In this document: piece by piece, positions 23,593-33,012 of the stretch
Numbering within the stretch: the first letter of the stretch is position 1
Layout of the letters: every line of letters starts with the position of its first letter
Assembly (NCBI GenBank): GCA_937919625.1
Contig: CALFRK010000002.1
Location: 1-64,000, forward strand
DNA length: 64,000 bases
Direction: 5' to 3'
DNA from: an uncultured Ilumatobacter sp.
Lineage (GTDB): Bacteria > Actinomycetota > Acidimicrobiia > Acidimicrobiales > Ilumatobacteraceae
The notes under the pieces: generated by a model
The model's database searches: none
Told to the model about the DNA's origin: nothing
What the model saw: the letters and a program-made list of their open reading frames with translations, nothing else
Position numbers and translations under genes: made by a program

Positions 23593-24876
23593 GTGACATC
23601 GGACCTGCCTGACGAGTGTTGTATCACCGTGCGCCACGTCGGACCGCTTCGGGGTGAAGTGGTGGTGCCCGGAGCCAAAAACTCGGTTCTCAAGCTGATG
23701 GCGGCCAGCCTGCTGACCGATGGCGTGTTCGAGATCACCAACGTTCCGGTGATCGTCGACGTGCCGATCATGGCCGATCTGCTGATCGCGATCGGCCTCG
23801 ATGTGCGGCTCGACGAGCCTGGCATCATCACGATCATCAACACGGGCAACCTCACACCCGTCGCCCCGTTCGAGCTGGTCGAGCGGATTCGGGCCTCGAT
23901 CAATGTGCTCGGCCCCCTGTTGACACGGTGCGGACATGTGCGACTTTCGATGCCGGGCGGTGACGACTTCGGAACCCGACCGATCGACATGCACATCGCA
24001 GGACTCGAGGCGATGGGGGCAACGTTTCGGGTTGGCGACGGGTACGTCGAGGCGACCGCCGAGCGGTTGCACGGCGCCGAGATCACGTTCGACTTCCCCA
24101 GTGTGGGGGCCACGGAAAACTTGCTCACCGCTGCGGTGTTCGCCAAGGGGGTGACCACGATTCACAACGCTGCCCGCGAACCGGAGATCATCGATCTGTG
24201 CGAGTTCTTGATCTCTATGGGCGCCCAGATCGATGGGGCCGGTACCTCGACCCTGGTCATCGTTGGCGTCGAACGCGATGCTCTCCACGCCTGCGAACAC
24301 GAAACGGTCCCGGATCGGATCCAGGCCGCCACCTACATCGCTGCCTGCGCGGTATCAGGCGGCGAACTCGACCTGCTCAACGCCAAGCCCGCTCACATGG
24401 CGATGGCACTCAGTCGATTCACCGACATGGGGATCGAATTCGCCGCTCTTCCGTACGGTTTGCGGGTAACTGCGCCCGAGCGGTTGCGGGCAGCCGACAT
24501 CGCCACGCTTCCATATCCCGGCATCGCCACCGACTACAAACCCATCATCATCGCCATGCTGGCCGTGGCCGATGGTGTCGCGATCGTCACCGAAAACTTG
24601 TATCCGGGCAGGTTTAGGTACGTCGAGGAGTTGGTACGGCTCGGAGCAGACATCAGAATCGATGGCCATCATGCGATCGTGCGGGGGGTACCCCGTCTGG
24701 CAGGAACGCACGTCGTTTCGCACGACATTCGTGCGGGTGCGGCGATGGTGGTCGCGGGGCTAGCTGCCGAGGGCATGACCACGATCACTGGCGTGCACCA
24801 CATCGACCGCGGCTACGAGAATCTGGTGGGTCGACTCAAATCAGTCGGCGCCGAGATAACCAGATACGACGTCTGA
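23593..24876 (+). CDS. murA: UDP-N-acetylglucosamine 1-carboxyvinyltransferase
   Basis: GEVVVPGAKNSVLKLMAASLLTDG; PGGDDFGTRPIDMH; NLYPGRFRYVEEL; GTG start at 23593 preferred. Confidence 0.94.
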   Translation: MTSDLPDECCITVRHVGPLRGEVVVPGAKNSVLKLMAASLLTDGVFEITNVPVIVDVPIMADLLIAIGLDVRLDEPGIITIINTGNLTPVAPFELVERIRASINVLGPLLTRCGHVRLSMPGGDDFGTRPIDMHIAGLEAMGATFRVGDGYVEATAERLHGAEITFDFPSVGATENLLTAAVFAKGVTTIHNAAREPEIIDLCEFLISMGAQIDGAGTSTLVIVGVERDALHACEHETVPDRIQAATYIAACAVSGGELDLLNAKPAHMAMALSRFTDMGIEFAALPYGLRVTAPERLRAADIATLPYPGIATDYKPIIIAMLAVADGVAIVTENLYPGRFRYVEELVRLGADIRIDGHHAIVRGVPRLAGTHVVSHDIRAGAAMVVAGLAAEGMTTITGVHHIDRGYENLVGRLKSVGAEITRYDV

Positions 24877-24896
24877 TTCGATCCAGGCCAAATGAT

Positions 24897-25100
24897 TCAT
24901 CCCGGGTTGCGGGGGGCCTTTGAGTCGCCCTGGTCGGCGGCGACTTGGGCGTCGACCCGGCGCTTGGCGACAGCCAGGAGGGCGATGATCAGCAAGATTG
25001 GGGCGCCGACCAGGGCGACCTCGTCCCACCCGCCCTGGTGTGCCAGCAGAGCCGCGGATGGGATGATCGACGTCATGGCTCGGCATCGTACGGGATTCAC
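24897..25100 (-). CDS. Small single-TM hypothetical protein
   Basis: 67-aa ORF with one hydrophobic segment (LVGAPILLIIALLAVA), in a gap between genes. Confidence 0.5.
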   Translation of the reverse strand: MNPVRCRAMTSIIPSAALLAHQGGWDEVALVGAPILLIIALLAVAKRRVDAQVAADQGDSKAPRNPG

Positions 25101-25117
25101 TGATTGAATGGGCCGTC

Positions 25118-25375
25118 ATGCGTGCCCAAGTCGAAGCCTGCATCGAAGTCATCCGCCCCGCCTTGCAAGCGGACAATGGCGATATCGAACTCGTCGATGT
25201 CGACGAGCTAACGGGCATCGTGTCGGTGCGACTGGTCGGGGCCTGCGGAACCTGCCCGGTGTCGACCCAAACCCTGAAGGGCGGCATCGAGCGGATCATG
25301 CGTGACCGGGTCGATGGTGTGACAGAGGTGGTCAACGTCGCCGAGGCCGAAGCGGCGATCGACGGCCCGGTCTGA
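25118..25375 (+). CDS. NifU-like C-terminal (Nfu) domain protein
   Basis: RPALQADNGDIELVDV..GACGTCPVSTQTLKGGIERIM CxxC motif. Confidence 0.92.
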   Translation: MRAQVEACIEVIRPALQADNGDIELVDVDELTGIVSVRLVGACGTCPVSTQTLKGGIERIMRDRVDGVTEVVNVAEAEAAIDGPV

Positions 25376-25389
25376 CATTCTCTCAGGCA

Positions 25390-26349
25390 ATGGCGCGTAC
25401 GTCCGACCCGAACAAGTTGTTCACCGCCGCGATCGCCGGTGATCGCGGTTCGACCGCTCGCCTTCTTTCATTGATCGAACGCGGTGGAGAGCCGGGTCGT
25501 CAGGTGGGACGATTGGCATACCCCAACAGCGGCCAGGCCTACACGGTCGGGTTGACCGGTGCTCCGGGTGCCGGCAAGAGCACTCTCACCAGCGCAACGA
25601 TCGCGCACCTGCGTTCACTCGAACTCGAGGTTGCAGTTCTGGCGATCGACCCTTCTTCGCCCTTCACCGGTGGTGCAATTCTCGGCGATCGTGTGCGAAT
25701 GCAGGACCATGCCACCGACCCTGGCGTGTTCATTCGCTCGATGGCCACCCGTGGACATCTCGGTGGACTGTCGTTGGCGACGCCCGAGGCCGTGCGCCTG
25801 CTCGACGCAATCGGGCGGCATTGGATTCTTGTCGAGACGGTGGGCGTCGGTCAGGTCGAGGTCGAGATCGCCGGCAAGGCCGACACCACGGTCGTCGTGG
25901 TCAACCCCGGTTGGGGCGACAGCATTCAGGCCAACAAGGCCGGCCTGATGGAGATCGCCGACGTGTTCGTCATCAACAAGGCCGACCGCAAGGGCGTCGA
26001 GGAGACAAGGCGCGACCTCGAGCAAATGCTCGAGCTGTCCGACCTGCCCCACGATTCTTGGCGGCCGCCGATCATGCCCACGATCGGCACAACCGGAGAG
26101 GGCGTCACCGCTTTGTGGGACGCCGTTCTCGCCCACCGTGAGTACGCCGAGTCCAGCGGCCAACTCGCCAAGCGACGGGCATTTCGGTCCCGCCAGGAAC
26201 TGCGCGAGATCGTCGCCAACCGCCTGGGCGAACGGGCACGACAGATTTGCACGGGCGAGCAATGGGACCAGCTGACCGAAGCGGTTGTCGGCCACCAGAT
26301 CGATCCATGGACTGCGGCCGACGAAATGCTCGGCGGCATCGTCGCTTGA
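25390..26349 (+). CDS. MeaB/ArgK-type P-loop GTPase (methylmalonyl-CoA mutase-associated)
   Basis: GAPGAGKSTLTSA, AIDPSSPFTGGAILGDRVRM, VETVGVGQVEVEI, NKAD. Confidence 0.92.
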   Translation: MARTSDPNKLFTAAIAGDRGSTARLLSLIERGGEPGRQVGRLAYPNSGQAYTVGLTGAPGAGKSTLTSATIAHLRSLELEVAVLAIDPSSPFTGGAILGDRVRMQDHATDPGVFIRSMATRGHLGGLSLATPEAVRLLDAIGRHWILVETVGVGQVEVEIAGKADTTVVVVNPGWGDSIQANKAGLMEIADVFVINKADRKGVEETRRDLEQMLELSDLPHDSWRPPIMPTIGTTGEGVTALWDAVLAHREYAESSGQLAKRRAFRSRQELREIVANRLGERARQICTGEQWDQLTEAVVGHQIDPWTAADEMLGGIVA

Positions 26350-26386
26350 TCCGCCCAGCTCGGTGCCCAGCGGGCATGATGGGCAC

Positions 26387-27163
26387 ATGACTGAACCGGT
26401 GGTGTTGCTGGAACGACGTGCCGATGGGGTTGCCGTCATCACGTTGAACAACGGAAAGGTAAACGCTCTGTCGAGCGCAGTGGTGGCTGCCGTACACGAG
26501 ATAGCCGACGATCTCACGGCCAATCTGCCCGGTGCGGTAGTGGTCACTGGAGGAGACCGAATCTTTGCCGCCGGCGCCGACATCTCCGAGTTCGGTGGGC
26601 CAGAGGAGGCGGCCGCGATCACCGCTCGGATTCACGCCGCGCTCGATGCGCTGGCGGCAATCCCGCGGTTCGTTATCGCCGCCGTGTCTGGGTACGCCCT
26701 CGGCGGCGGTTGCGAGCTGTCGTTGGCGTGCGACTATCGAATCGCAAGCGAACGTGCGGTGTTCGGGCAGCCGGAAATTCTGCTCGGCACGATTCCCGGT
26801 GGTGGCGGCACTCAGCGGCTGTCACGTCAGGTCGGCCCCAGCCGTGCCAAGGAGCTATCGATCACAGGCCGGCTGGTAATGGCCGACGAGGCGTTTCGGA
26901 TCGGGCTCGCCGACGAGATCGTGCCCAGCGCCGAGCTACACGACCGGGCGTTGGGATTGGCGGCCGAGTGTGCACGCGGCGCTGTGTTGTCGCAGGCGTT
27001 AGCCAAACAGGCAATCGACCGGGGTCTGTCTACATCGCTCGCAGAAGGGCTCCAGATCGAGCAGGAGTTGTTCGTCGAGTCGTTCCGCACCGATGACAGC
27101 CAGATCGGTGTGAAGAGCTTTCTCGAGCATGGCCCCGGCAAGGCCGAGTTCACTGGAACCTAA
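26387..27163 (+). CDS. Enoyl-CoA hydratase/isomerase family protein
   Basis: AAGADISEF, GYALGGGCELSLACDYRIAS, FGQPEILLGTIPGGGGTQRL. Confidence 0.94.
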   Translation: MTEPVVLLERRADGVAVITLNNGKVNALSSAVVAAVHEIADDLTANLPGAVVVTGGDRIFAAGADISEFGGPEEAAAITARIHAALDALAAIPRFVIAAVSGYALGGGCELSLACDYRIASERAVFGQPEILLGTIPGGGGTQRLSRQVGPSRAKELSITGRLVMADEAFRIGLADEIVPSAELHDRALGLAAECARGAVLSQALAKQAIDRGLSTSLAEGLQIEQELFVESFRTDDSQIGVKSFLEHGPGKAEFTGT

Positions 27164-27278
27164 GCCGCACTCGGCGGCGTCGGTCGGTTAGAACCCTCTA
27201 TCGGCACGCGGTGGGCCGGACTTGAGAAGAAAGTTGGAGAAATGTTTTGATCGGCTTTTCGCCGTCCAAAAAGGTCCG

Positions 27279-28448
27279 TCAGCGTTCGTGCAGCAGCTCG
27301 TCGTAGACGGTCGCCGTTCGCCCCGCAATCGCATCCCACGAGTAGCTCGCCCCGAGAAGCTCGTGACCGCGTCGAACGAGATCGTCGGCGACTCCAGGTG
27401 TGGTGAGAACGGTTTCGATGCAGTCGGCCAAGTGGTCGCTGTTGCCGGGTTCGAACGTCAGCGCCGCACCTGTGCCCCCCACCAACTCGGCCAATCCGCC
27501 GGTGTCGGCAACGATCAAGGGGGCCCCTCCGGCAAGTGCCTCGAGTGCGACGACGCCGAACGGTTCGTACAACGACGGGATCACGACACAACCGGCGCGA
27601 TGAATTGCCGCCCGCAACTGATTGTCGGAAAGGAACCCGGGCAGCTCGATCAAATCACCGACACCGGCGATGTCGATCTGCGACTGCAGCTCGGGCAGGT
27701 AGCTGCCGCGCCCGGCGATCACGCATTCGACACCGACCACGCGAAGGCGCAGGGTTCCGACCGCCCGCGCCAGAATCTGGAATCCCTTTTCGTACTGAAC
27801 TCGGCCCCATGCCAGTACCAGCCCGCTGCGCCCGCGATTGGGGTTCTCATCGGGCCCGACGGTTTCCCACCAGGCCGGGTCGATGCCGCTCGGTATTCGC
27901 TTGACGTGGTCGGGGTCCACCTCGAAACCGTCGAGAATGTCCCGAGCGAGCACCTTGGTCGGGGCGATCACACGGCGTGAGCGATGGGCCTGCCACCATT
28001 CGACGCTGTTGATGTCGGTCGGTGTGCCCGGCGCGAGATGCCCGCCGTGGCGGCCGCGCTCGGTGCCGTGAAAGGTTGTCACTATCGGGATTTGATGTAG
28101 CGCGGCAATGACGTCAGCGGCCCACGCGACACCCCAGTCGTGGGCGTGCACGATGTCGGGCCGCCAGTCGCCGAGCACACTCGAGATCGCCACGAAGGCA
28201 TGGTTGCCCGATGCGATCGCTGCGATCGGATCGTCGGGCAACCAGGGCAGTTCGACATTGACGCGCAGAACGCGCACACCAGCCACCACGGAGTCACTGT
28301 CGGTGCCATGGACTCTGCGGGTTATCAACACGATCTCGTGCCCGGCACGCTGGAGGGCGTGTGCCAGTCCGTCGACATAGGCCGCCATGCCGCCCGCTGC
28401 GCTCGGCGGATATTCCCAGGACAGCATCAGCACACGCACGGGCCGCAC
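27279..28448 (-). CDS. GT4-family glycosyltransferase
   Basis: SWEYPPSAAGGMAAYVDGLA; VIPSLYEPFGVVALEALAGGAPLIVADTGGLAELV. Confidence 0.92.
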   Translation of the reverse strand: MRPVRVLMLSWEYPPSAAGGMAAYVDGLAHALQRAGHEIVLITRRVHGTDSDSVVAGVRVLRVNVELPWLPDDPIAAIASGNHAFVAISSVLGDWRPDIVHAHDWGVAWAADVIAALHQIPIVTTFHGTERGRHGGHLAPGTPTDINSVEWWQAHRSRRVIAPTKVLARDILDGFEVDPDHVKRIPSGIDPAWWETVGPDENPNRGRSGLVLAWGRVQYEKGFQILARAVGTLRLRVVGVECVIAGRGSYLPELQSQIDIAGVGDLIELPGFLSDNQLRAAIHRAGCVVIPSLYEPFGVVALEALAGGAPLIVADTGGLAELVGGTGAALTFEPGNSDHLADCIETVLTTPGVADDLVRRGHELLGASYSWDAIAGRTATVYDELLHER

Positions 28449-28514
28449 GATAGGGGATCATGTCGGTCGTTGCCCGATTCGCGAGATCGGCGCGAGGTGT
28501 CTAGCCTCGGCGGG

Positions 28515-29186
28515 ATGCCTTCGGCGCTCGATCTCACACCCGAGCTGCGTCGTGTCGTGTCGGCCAGCGTGACGCTCGGGGCGGTCGTGGGGGTGTTCGG
28601 GATCGTGTTCGGGGTCGGCGCAGTATCGGCTGGGGGATCGGTATTGCAGGCGTGTGTGATGTCGTTGCTGGTGTTCACCGGCGCCTCCCAGTTCACCGCC
28701 GTCAGCGTGATCGATGGCGGCGGAACCACGGGTGCCGCGATCAGCAGCGCCATGTTGTTGGCGGCCCGCAATGGTGTATACGGGTTGACGATGGCCCGCC
28801 ATCTCGATGGGTCGCTGGCCCGTCGACTGATCGCCGCTCAACTCACGATCGACGAGTCGACGGCGATGGCGACCGCCCAGACCGACCGCCGTGAACGGGC
28901 GACGGCGTTCTGGATCACCGGGCTTTCGGTATACGTATTCTGGAACTTGGGCACGCTGATCGGGGCGATCGCCGGGTCCAGCATCGATCCAGAGACATTT
29001 GGCCTCGATGCGGCCTTTCCGGCCGGCTTTGTGGCGATGGTCGCCCCCCATTTCTCAACTCGAAATGGGCGGTTGGCAGGGGTGCTCGGCGGCGTGATCT
29101 GCCTCGTCACCATTCCGTTCGTACCGATCGGGATGTCGATCCTGTGCGCTGGTGTTGCGGTGCTGGTCGGGGTGCGACGTCCATGA
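28515..29186 (+). CDS. azlC: AzlC family branched-chain amino acid exporter component
   Basis: Multi-TM; MSLLVFTGASQFTAV; followed by an AzlD-like gene. Confidence 0.85.
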   Translation: MPSALDLTPELRRVVSASVTLGAVVGVFGIVFGVGAVSAGGSVLQACVMSLLVFTGASQFTAVSVIDGGGTTGAAISSAMLLAARNGVYGLTMARHLDGSLARRLIAAQLTIDESTAMATAQTDRRERATAFWITGLSVYVFWNLGTLIGAIAGSSIDPETFGLDAAFPAGFVAMVAPHFSTRNGRLAGVLGGVICLVTIPFVPIGMSILCAGVAVLVGVRRP

Positions 29187-29494
29187 ACGAGATCAGCTGG
29201 ACGCTCGTACTGGTGCTCGCTGCAGGTGCTTACACCTGCAAGGTGCTCGGTCTCGTGTTGATCGGGGCGCGGACGCTGCCGAAGGTGGTCGATCGTTGCC
29301 TGATCCTGATCCCTGCCGCCTTGATCACGGCTTTGATCGTGAAAGACACGTTCTCGGTCGGTCAGGATCTCGTGCTCGATGCCCGCGCCCTCGGTGTGGG
29401 TGCGGCGACGTTTGCGGCATGGCGCCGAGCACCGCTGGTGCTGGTGATCGTGATCGGTGCTGCCGTCACCGCCGCGGTGCGGGCCATCAGCTGA
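29183..29494 (+). CDS. azlD: AzlD family branched-chain amino acid exporter component
   Basis: About 100-aa multi-TM protein overlapping azlC by 4 nt. Confidence 0.8.
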   Translation: MNEISWTLVLVLAAGAYTCKVLGLVLIGARTLPKVVDRCLILIPAALITALIVKDTFSVGQDLVLDARALGVGAATFAAWRRAPLVLVIVIGAAVTAAVRAIS

Positions 29495-29504
29495 GGCGGT
29501 TGGC

Positions 29505-29539
29505 GTTACCGTTGGTGCCTAGCTGGCACCTGGAGTAAC
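29505..29539. repeat. Palindromic intergenic repeat, family 2 (GTTAC..GGTGCCTAGCTGGCACC..GTAAC)
   Basis: Shares GTTAC/GTAAC ends and GGTGCC/GGCACC core with 49325-49355 and 56894-56949. Confidence 0.75.
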
Positions 29540-29976
29540 TCGATCTGGTTCTTGAGGTGTCGCAGATTACGTCTCCAGATTGGCTTGATCACCAGTGGGT
29601 CACCGATTGTTTCGCCCAGCCGTCCGGCGAGGTACCAGGGGAAGCGCAGCTCTTCGTCCCAGGTAAATCGGGTGCGGCGCCCGCGGTCGATCGCTTCGAG
29701 TTCGAAGGCCCCGACGCCGGTGACGATGCCGCTATGGCGAACCCCCATGCGGTTGGGCGGTGCCCAGTCGGTGATCTCCATCTGATCCGCCAGTGTGATC
29801 GGTCCGACCTTGGTGTCACAGACAAAACGTGTGCCGACGCCTCGGGTTTGATCGTTGTCGAATCGGATCGCCCGGGCGTCGGTCATCCAATCGACATGTC
29901 GCTCGATCGGCTCGATTACGGTCCAGACCGCCGTGGGTGGGGCGTCGATCTCGACGGAGACAGAGATGCGCCCCAC
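29506..29976 (-). CDS. SRPBCC / polyketide cyclase-like protein
   Basis: ISVSVEIDAPPTAVWTVIEPIERHVDWMTDA; 156 aa. Confidence 0.82.
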   Translation of the reverse strand: MGRISVSVEIDAPPTAVWTVIEPIERHVDWMTDARAIRFDNDQTRGVGTRFVCDTKVGPITLADQMEITDWAPPNRMGVRHSGIVTGVGAFELEAIDRGRRTRFTWDEELRFPWYLAGRLGETIGDPLVIKPIWRRNLRHLKNQIELLQVPARHQR

Positions 29977-29988
29977 CGAAGCGGCGCC

Positions 29989-31008
29989 TCAGACGCGAGA
30001 CAGCGATGCTGCGTTGCGCAACGTCTCGGCTGCTTGTTCGGGCGGCATTACATTGATCAGTACGCCCGTGCCACGCTCGAACCCGGCCTGGGTCACCAGC
30101 ACGGGCCAGACGTGGATGTGCCAGTGATACTCGCCAGTGTGGGCGTGCGGTGCCGTGTGGAATCCGACGTTGTAAGCCACGTCGCCGATCGCCTTATTGA
30201 GGAAGGCGGTGGCGTCGCGCAATGCTCGACCGACCGCCGCCAGAGATTCGTCGTCGGCGTCTTGGAGATGAAGTTCGTGACGGCGCGGCACGATCAGGAG
30301 CTCGAACGGTGAGCCGCTCCAGTAGGGGCACAAGATGGCGACGTCGTCGTTGACGTAGACGACCCGCTCGCCAGTGGCGATCTCGGCCTCGACCGTGGTG
30401 CACAGCAGGCAGCCGCCCGCGAAGCGGGCGAAGGCACGCTCTTCGTCGAGCACCTCACCCGGCACGAACGGCAGGCCGAGCAGCTGGCCGTGCGGGTGAG
30501 CGATCGAGGCGCCGGCCTCGCGACCGTGATTGACGATCGCCTGCGTGTAGCGGATGTTGGGAATTCTGGCGTGCTCGATGAAGCGCCGCTTGAGCGTAAG
30601 CATGAACTGCGCCGCATCGCGATCGTCGAGTCGGTCGAGCGACAGATCATGGTGGCGCGAGTAGACGAACACCTCGTGAATACCGGTGCCCTCGGCCATT
30701 ACGTGTACCGGGCCGTCGTGGTGCACGGCGAAGCCGTCGTCGCCGTGGAACGCCGGGTACAGGTTGGGGATCACGCGGACCTCCCAGTCGCCCTCCTCGC
30801 CGACCGTTTCGAGCGCCGGCGGTGTGGACTCTTCGTTGCCGGGGCAGAACGGACACGGGCGGTCGGACTCGAACGCTTGCAGATCGGAGCGTGCCGCGAA
30901 ATCGGTCGGGCGCTGTGCCCGCTCGGCAACGATGGTGACCCACCGGCCGGTCAGCTGGTTCAACCGCATCTGGCTCATGAGATTTCCCAGGATAGGGCCA
31001 GCCACCAC
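29989..31008 (-). CDS. galT: Galactose-1-phosphate uridylyltransferase
   Basis: RLNQLTGRWVTIVAERAQRP; CPFCPGNEESTPPA; HPHGQLLGLPFVP; exact start uncertain. Confidence 0.88.
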   Translation of the reverse strand: MVAGPILGNLMSQMRLNQLTGRWVTIVAERAQRPTDFAARSDLQAFESDRPCPFCPGNEESTPPALETVGEEGDWEVRVIPNLYPAFHGDDGFAVHHDGPVHVMAEGTGIHEVFVYSRHHDLSLDRLDDRDAAQFMLTLKRRFIEHARIPNIRYTQAIVNHGREAGASIAHPHGQLLGLPFVPGEVLDEERAFARFAGGCLLCTTVEAEIATGERVVYVNDDVAILCPYWSGSPFELLIVPRRHELHLQDADDESLAAVGRALRDATAFLNKAIGDVAYNVGFHTAPHAHTGEYHWHIHVWPVLVTQAGFERGTGVLINVMPPEQAAETLRNAASLSRV

Positions 31009-31038
31009 AAGAAGTTGACCATTCGCCAGGAGCTGGAA

Positions 31039-31785
31039 TCAGGGTGCCCGGTAGACCGACACGTGGCGGGCCGAGTCGGCGCCGAACTCGGTGCGCCCGA
31101 AGCCTTCCCAGCGCTGTTCCAGCGCCAGTCCAGCGACCGTGGCCATCTCGTCGAGCTCGCTCGGCGTCGCATACCGGATCGACCACGGACGAAGCCGCAC
31201 ACCACCGGCCTCGGTGATCTCCACGAACTGGCCCTCAGCCAACTGTTGCTCGGCATCGTGACGCGAGATCGAGAGCACGACCCGGTCGGACTCGAGCGAA
31301 CGGACGGAGATGTCGTCGCCGTGGCGAGGTGGATGATCGGGAACGAATGCTTCGATCACGAACCGTCCCCCCGGCGTCAGCCGCGCCGCGACCGCAGCGA
31401 AACATGCCGCCTGAGCCTGGTGGGTTCGCAGATTGAAGATCGTGTTGTAGGCGACGAACACCAGGGCGAACGGACCCTCTGGCAGGTTGTCAACCATGTC
31501 GCCGAGCGACGCCTTGACGCGGTGTTCGTGGTCGCGATCGCGGAGCTTGGTGAGCATCGGCTCGCTGGAGTCGATTCCGAACACCTGGATTGCGTTGGCG
31601 TCGTGGTGGTATGCGAGCGGAATCGCCAAACGGCCGGTGCCGACTCCGAGTTCGAGGATCTGACCACCACCGCTGAGATCGAGTAGGTCGGCGATCGTTG
31701 CGTCGATGTCGGAGATGTCCTTGTACCAGTCGTCGTACACGTCGGCGAAGGCGGCGCCATAGCTGGTGTCGTCATAGCCCTTCAT
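31039..31785 (-). CDS. SAM-dependent methyltransferase
   Basis: ILELGVGTGRLAIPLA motif I; FGIDSSEPML. Confidence 0.88.
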   Translation of the reverse strand: MKGYDDTSYGAAFADVYDDWYKDISDIDATIADLLDLSGGGQILELGVGTGRLAIPLAYHHDANAIQVFGIDSSEPMLTKLRDRDHEHRVKASLGDMVDNLPEGPFALVFVAYNTIFNLRTHQAQAACFAAVAARLTPGGRFVIEAFVPDHPPRHGDDISVRSLESDRVVLSISRHDAEQQLAEGQFVEITEAGGVRLRPWSIRYATPSELDEMATVAGLALEQRWEGFGRTEFGADSARHVSVYRAP

Positions 31786-31871
31786 CCGTGCCCCCTTAGT
31801 CTGGTCCGGTCGTCTGGTCCGGTCACGGTAGCTGGCGGCCGGGGTCGTGACGCCCGAGATAGCGTGCGTGC

Positions 31872-32999
31872 GTGGCCATCACCTATCTCGACCATGCTGC
31901 TACGACGCCAATGCGTCCGGGCGCGGTCGAGGCGATGCTCCCGTTCTTCTCCGAGCGGTTCGCCAACCCGAGTGGTTCGCACCGGTTCGCTCGCGACGCG
32001 CGGCGCGCAGTCGATGAGGCGCGTGACCAGGTCGCCGAGGTGCTGGGGGTCTCCCCGGGCGAGGTCGTGTTCACCGGCTGCGGTACCGAGGCCGACAATA
32101 CGGCGATTCTCGGTGTCGGCGGGCTCGCCGTATGTGGTGCTGCTGAACACCCAGCCGTACTGCACCCGACCGAGCACCGTGGCGGGATCGTCGTAGGTAC
32201 CGACACAGCGGGGCACATCGATCTCGACCAACTGGCCGACGTACTCTCACCCGATGTGGCGATCGTCAGCGTGATGGCGGTCAACAATGAGGTCGGCACG
32301 ATCACCGACCTGGCGGCCGTGTCCCGACTCGTTCGGTCGTTGGCTCCGGGCGCCCTTCTTCACACCGATGCCGTACAGGCGGTGTGTTGGCTGGATCTAC
32401 GCCAGATCGCCCCACTCGTCGATCTCATGTCGTTCAGCGCTCACAAGTTCGGCGGCCCGAAGGGCGTCGGCGTGCTCACGATCCGAGATGGTGTCAAGCT
32501 CGCCCCGTTGATCAGCGGTGGAGGACAAGAGCGCGAACGCCGCAGCGGCACCCACAATGTGGCCGGCATCGCTGCTCTCACTTCTGCTCTCGTCGAAACC
32601 GATCACCAACGGATCAGCGAGAACGCCCGTCTCGCCGGCTTGCGCGATCGATTGATCGACGGACTGTCTGGTGCGATCGAGGGTGTCGTCGAAACCGTGC
32701 AACGCGATCGCAAGACCGCCGGCTCGGCGCATGTCTGCCTCGACGGGATCGAGAGCGAATCGTTGCTGTTTCTACTGGACCAAGCCGACGTCTGTGCCAG
32801 CGCTGCTTCGGCGTGCGCGAGCGGGGCTATGGAGCCGTCGCACGTTCTGGCGGCGATGGGGGTCGAACACTCGCTGGCGATGGGCGCCTTGCGGATGACG
32901 CTCGGCCACACCACAACTGTCGACGACATCGAGCGGGCGATCGACGTGGTTGCCTCCAGTGTGCAGCACCTGCGGCGGGTCGCGGTTGCTCGACCATGA
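31872..32999 (+). CDS. Cysteine desulfurase (IscS/NifS family)
   Basis: YLDHAATTPMRPGAVEAM; SFSAHKFGGPKGVG PLP lysine; ASACASG. Confidence 0.93.
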   Translation: MAITYLDHAATTPMRPGAVEAMLPFFSERFANPSGSHRFARDARRAVDEARDQVAEVLGVSPGEVVFTGCGTEADNTAILGVGGLAVCGAAEHPAVLHPTEHRGGIVVGTDTAGHIDLDQLADVLSPDVAIVSVMAVNNEVGTITDLAAVSRLVRSLAPGALLHTDAVQAVCWLDLRQIAPLVDLMSFSAHKFGGPKGVGVLTIRDGVKLAPLISGGGQERERRSGTHNVAGIAALTSALVETDHQRISENARLAGLRDRLIDGLSGAIEGVVETVQRDRKTAGSAHVCLDGIESESLLFLLDQADVCASAASACASGAMEPSHVLAAMGVEHSLAMGALRMTLGHTTTVDDIERAIDVVASSVQHLRRVAVARP

Positions 33000-33012
33000 T
33001 GGTGCACCGATC

